64,000 nucleotides of DNA, taken from NCBI GenBank assembly GCA_020850945.1, contig JADZDR010000032.1, positions 100,784-164,783 of the forward strand. The letters run 5' to 3'. Source of the DNA: Acidimicrobiia bacterium (GTDB lineage Bacteria; Actinomycetota; Acidimicrobiia; UBA2766). This document shows, piece by piece, positions 61,576 through 64,000 of this stretch (the stretch's first letter is position 1; every line of letters begins with the position of its first letter). A program made the translations under genes and the position numbers. The notes below the pieces were generated by a model. It searched no databases. It had not been told where the DNA came from and worked only from the letters and a program-made list of their open reading frames with translations.

Positions 61576-62826
61576 ATGCCCGAGTTCCCGCCCATACCCG
61601 ATCAGCTCGAGCTGTTGAGGCGTGGCCTTCATGACGAGCTGCCCGTGGGGGGACTCGAGGACAAGCTGCGCACATCCGTCCGCGAAGGACGCCCCCTGCG
61701 CGTGAAGCTGGGGGTCGACCCCACAGCCTCGCGAGTACATCTCGGCTGGGCAGTCGTCCTGCGCAAGCTGCGCCAATTCCAGGAGTGTGGGCACACTGCC
61801 GTCCTGATCCTCGGCACCTTCACCGCCCAGGTGGGAGATCCGTCGGGGAAGTCGCAGACGCGCAAGCGCCTCACATCGGCCCAGGTCGAGGAGTACGCAG
61901 AGCAGTGCATCGGTGTGCTGGAGCAGATCCTGCTCCCCGAGCGGCTCGAGATCCACCCGAACCACGAGTGGCTCGCACCGATGGACATGGCCGAGGTCCT
62001 CGAGCTCACGACGCACACGACGGTCGCCCAGATGCTCGAGCGGGACGACTTCGCGAAGCGGTTCGCGGCGCACAAGCCGATATCCCTCATCGAGTTCCTC
62101 TACCCGCTCCTCCAGGCGCGGGACTCCGTGGCCGTCGACGCCGACGTCGAGTTGGGCGGCACCGACCAGACCTTCAACAACCTCATGGGCCGGCATCTGC
62201 AGCAGGCGCTGGGGCGGGATCCCCAGGCCGTCTGCACCGTCCCCCTCCTCGTGGGCACGGACGGTACCGAGAAGATGAGCCAGAGCCTCGGGAACGGCAT
62301 CTTCATCGACGACCCACCGGCGGAGATGTTCGGCCGTCTCATGTCGATCCCGGACTCGCTCATCGTCGATTATGCACGCCTCGCTGCGTGGTGGCCGACT
62401 GACACGGTGGAGGCCCTCTCCGCCGGCCTGCGCGATGGAACCGAGCATCCGAACGAGGCGAAGAGACGCATGGCCTGCGATGTCGTGGACCTGTACCACG
62501 GCGCCGGTGCCGGCGCAGGGGCCGAAGGGGCGTTCGACCGCCAGTTCCGGGAGCGACGTGTACCCGAGGACGTACCCGATTTCGAGATCCCGGCCCGTCT
62601 GCCGGGAGGGGAGATGCCCGGAGGCGAGGTCGGCCTCGTCGAGCTCGTCTCGGCGGCGTTCGGGGTGTCCAAGGGTGAGGCCCGGCGCCTCCTCGACCAG
62701 GGCGGCATACGCCTCGACGGCGACCGGGTGCCGGCCGGTGACGCCCACTATGGCGCGGTGAGCCTCGATGGCCGCGTCCTTCAGGCGGGAAAGAGGCGGT
62801 TCGTCCGCATAAGAGCGGTGCTATAG
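61576..62826 (+). CDS. tyrS: Tyrosine-tRNA ligase (TyrZ-type)
   Basis: 416 residues, class I. Core: VKLGVDPTASRVHLGWAVVL, where the HIGH motif reads HLGW instead of HLGH, then LILGTFTAQVGDPSGKSQTR. Later ELGGTDQTFNNLMGR and KMSKS as TEKMSQSLGN. The C-terminal S4 RNA-binding domain is SAAFGVSKGEARRLLDQGGI. The sequence fits the second TyrRS clade, not the mycobacterial type as I recall it. The final Trp/His change in HIGH deserves a check. The gene ends right at the rRNA leader. Confidence 0.93.
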   Translation: MPEFPPIPDQLELLRRGLHDELPVGGLEDKLRTSVREGRPLRVKLGVDPTASRVHLGWAVVLRKLRQFQECGHTAVLILGTFTAQVGDPSGKSQTRKRLTSAQVEEYAEQCIGVLEQILLPERLEIHPNHEWLAPMDMAEVLELTTHTTVAQMLERDDFAKRFAAHKPISLIEFLYPLLQARDSVAVDADVELGGTDQTFNNLMGRHLQQALGRDPQAVCTVPLLVGTDGTEKMSQSLGNGIFIDDPPAEMFGRLMSIPDSLIVDYARLAAWWPTDTVEALSAGLRDGTEHPNEAKRRMACDVVDLYHGAGAGAGAEGAFDRQFRERRVPEDVPDFEIPARLPGGEMPGGEVGLVELVSAAFGVSKGEARRLLDQGGIRLDGDRVPAGDAHYGAVSLDGRVLQAGKRRFVRIRAVL

Positions 62827-62827
62827 T
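62822..62827 (+). promoter_or_regulatory. Possible upstream rRNA promoter -10 (P1)
   Basis: TATAGT overlaps the tyrS stop codon; TTCGTC 16 nt upstream is a weak -35. A hairpin GGCGGAG/CTCCGCC at 62852-62874 follows. Confidence 0.35.
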
Positions 62828-62902
62828 TGGGGGATCAACCCATCCCGGCCTGGCGGAGCGATCGAATCTCCGCCCCCGAAGCACGTCTTGGACTGCATCT
62901 CC

Positions 62903-62931
62903 TTGACGGCTGTGCGGCTGGGTGATAGATT
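62903..62931 (+). promoter_or_regulatory. Main rRNA promoter
   Basis: -35 TTGACG (62903-62908), exact 17-nt spacer, -10 TAGATT (62926-62931). Transcription should begin near 62938. This is the best vegetative promoter in the window and lies about 520 nt before 16S. Confidence 0.75.
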
Positions 62932-63052
62932 GGCGAGCCGCATCGGAGAGGGATCCCCTCGGCGATGCGAGGGATGACCGACGAGCCGGTGTCAGCCGAC
63001 GAAGGGGTCTGTCAGAAGACGTCGAGGGCGAGCGCACAGACTGAGCGCAGAC

Positions 63053-63079
63053 AAGCCGCCCTCGGGCGGCTTCTTTCTT
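63053..63079 (+). terminator. Terminator-like hairpin inside the rRNA leader
   Basis: AAGCCGCC (63053-63060), CTCG loop and GGCGGCTT (63065-63072) are followed by CTTTCTT. This looks like an intrinsic terminator or attenuator that elongating polymerase must pass, by antitermination, to reach 16S. Confidence 0.6.
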
Positions 63080-63458
63080 GGCCCGAGACGGAGACCACGG
63101 TCCCGAGCGGGAGTCCCGGACGATTTCCGGTCGTGATGGGGAAGCGTCTGCCGAGGCAGATGGCCCCCGGAACCGACGCCGGCACCTTGAAATCGGAACA
63201 TGTCGGAAAAACGTCGAATGCCCGGGTATGGCTACACGATCACGCCACAAGCGTGAAAGTGACACCAGTACCCGGGGTGTGCGAGGGGTTCCGTGCCGGT
63301 GTGAAACCCGGTCGCGGAACCTTGAAGCTCAACAATTCATCTGGATGCAGACAACGCGTCTGAACCAGTCGCCGGCCACAGGCCTTGGCCCCGTGGCCGG
63401 CATACTTTCCGGGATTGAGACTCGCTCCGTGCCTTGCGCGCCGAGCAGTCCCGATTCT

Positions 63459-64000
<542 letters not shown>

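Larger units (their letters stand above)
62827..63458 (+). other. rRNA leader region, no protein gene
   Basis: A 632-nt gene-free stretch between tyrS and 16S with two putative promoters and a series of perfect hairpins. These are CGCATCG/CGATGCG (62939-62969), AAGCCGCC/GGCGGCTT (63053-63072), CCCGGGTA/TACCCGGG with an inner CACGC/GCGTG (63221-63276), GGTTCCG/CGGAACC (63287-63321) and GCCGGCCAC/GTGGCCGGC (63371-63401). TTGAAGCTCAACAATT near 63322-63338 resembles the antitermination/processing segment before 16S in actinobacteria. No tRNA is present. Confidence 0.7.

Noticed and set aside
62852..62874. tRNA-like 3' fragment (GATCGAATCTCCGCC) before the rRNA operon
   Set aside because: Only a simple hairpin GGCGGAG/CTCCGCC is present; there are no D or anticodon arms.

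Overview
The window is a high-GC actinobacterial chromosome segment, and I infer class Acidimicrobiia or a close relative. The basis is the style of the partial 16S rRNA gene at the right edge, an actinobacterial integration host factor (mIHF), a helicase-dead PriA, a fatty acyl-AMP ligase, and KorAB-type 2-oxoglutarate:ferredoxin oxidoreductase. From memory, much of the gene order matches two mycobacterial chromosome blocks: pyrF-mihF-gmk-rpoZ-coaBC-metK-priA-def-fmt-rpe-rib, and infC-rpmI-rplT-rRNA methylase-pheST-arg-tyrS. There is no phage, insertion sequence, CRISPR array or tRNA gene. This is core chromosome with short accessory insertions.

Layout. 1-4.4 kb: the end of pyrF, then mihF, gmk, rpoZ, coaBC and metK, all forward. 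4.4-9.5 kb: priA and a fatty acyl-AMP ligase in reverse, def forward, a HAD phosphatase in reverse. 9.5-12.7 kb: fmt, rpe and two receiver-domain proteins. 12.6-16.5 kb: mutM in reverse, then korAB. 16.5-27.8 kb: an accessory cell-envelope region with a coiled-coil membrane protein, a lipoprotein serine protease, a DD-peptidase-like protein, a Tat-exported glycosidase-like protein, a histidine kinase coupled to an LCP ligase, a Pro/Gly repeat protein with an SRPBCC protein, a DUF1800/DUF1501 pair and a lipid kinase. 27.8-34.9 kb: a GT-C membrane glycosyltransferase facing a riboflavin cluster (ribD, small ORF, ribE, ribBA, ribH) followed by hisG. 35-40 kb: a double acyl-CoA dehydrogenase, a duplicated secreted protein, a UbiB kinase and a DUF1844 protein. 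40.3-48.8 kb: infC-rpmI-rplT-rRNA methylase, a beta-propeller protein, a PAS histidine kinase and pheST. 48.8-51.1 kb: a GDT1-family transporter, a crotonase and an anchored protein. 51.1-59.1 kb: argCJBD-R-G-H plus a 3-methyladenine glycosylase as one fully coupled operon under a clear ArgR operator. 59.1-62.8 kb: a fused electron-transfer flavoprotein, a carbonic anhydrase and tyrS. 62.8-64 kb: the rRNA promoter, a structured leader and the first ~540 nt of 16S rRNA.

Regulation. A striking signal is a TANNNT -10 box placed 6-8 nt before the start codon of at least twelve genes, most without a Shine-Dalgarno sequence. This implies widespread leaderless transcription. Other genes have good Shine-Dalgarno sites, and three of these appear to use unusual starts: AUC for infC, CUG for pheS, and possibly CUG for the rRNA methylase. 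Intergenic curiosities are a three-copy family of ~50-bp palindromic elements, a 44-bp perfect palindrome, a symmetric four-site operator-like array upstream of the lipid kinase, and a duplicated promoter/start unit before fmt. I saw no clear new defence or biosynthetic system. The most unusual material is these non-coding structures and the uncharacterised envelope proteins.
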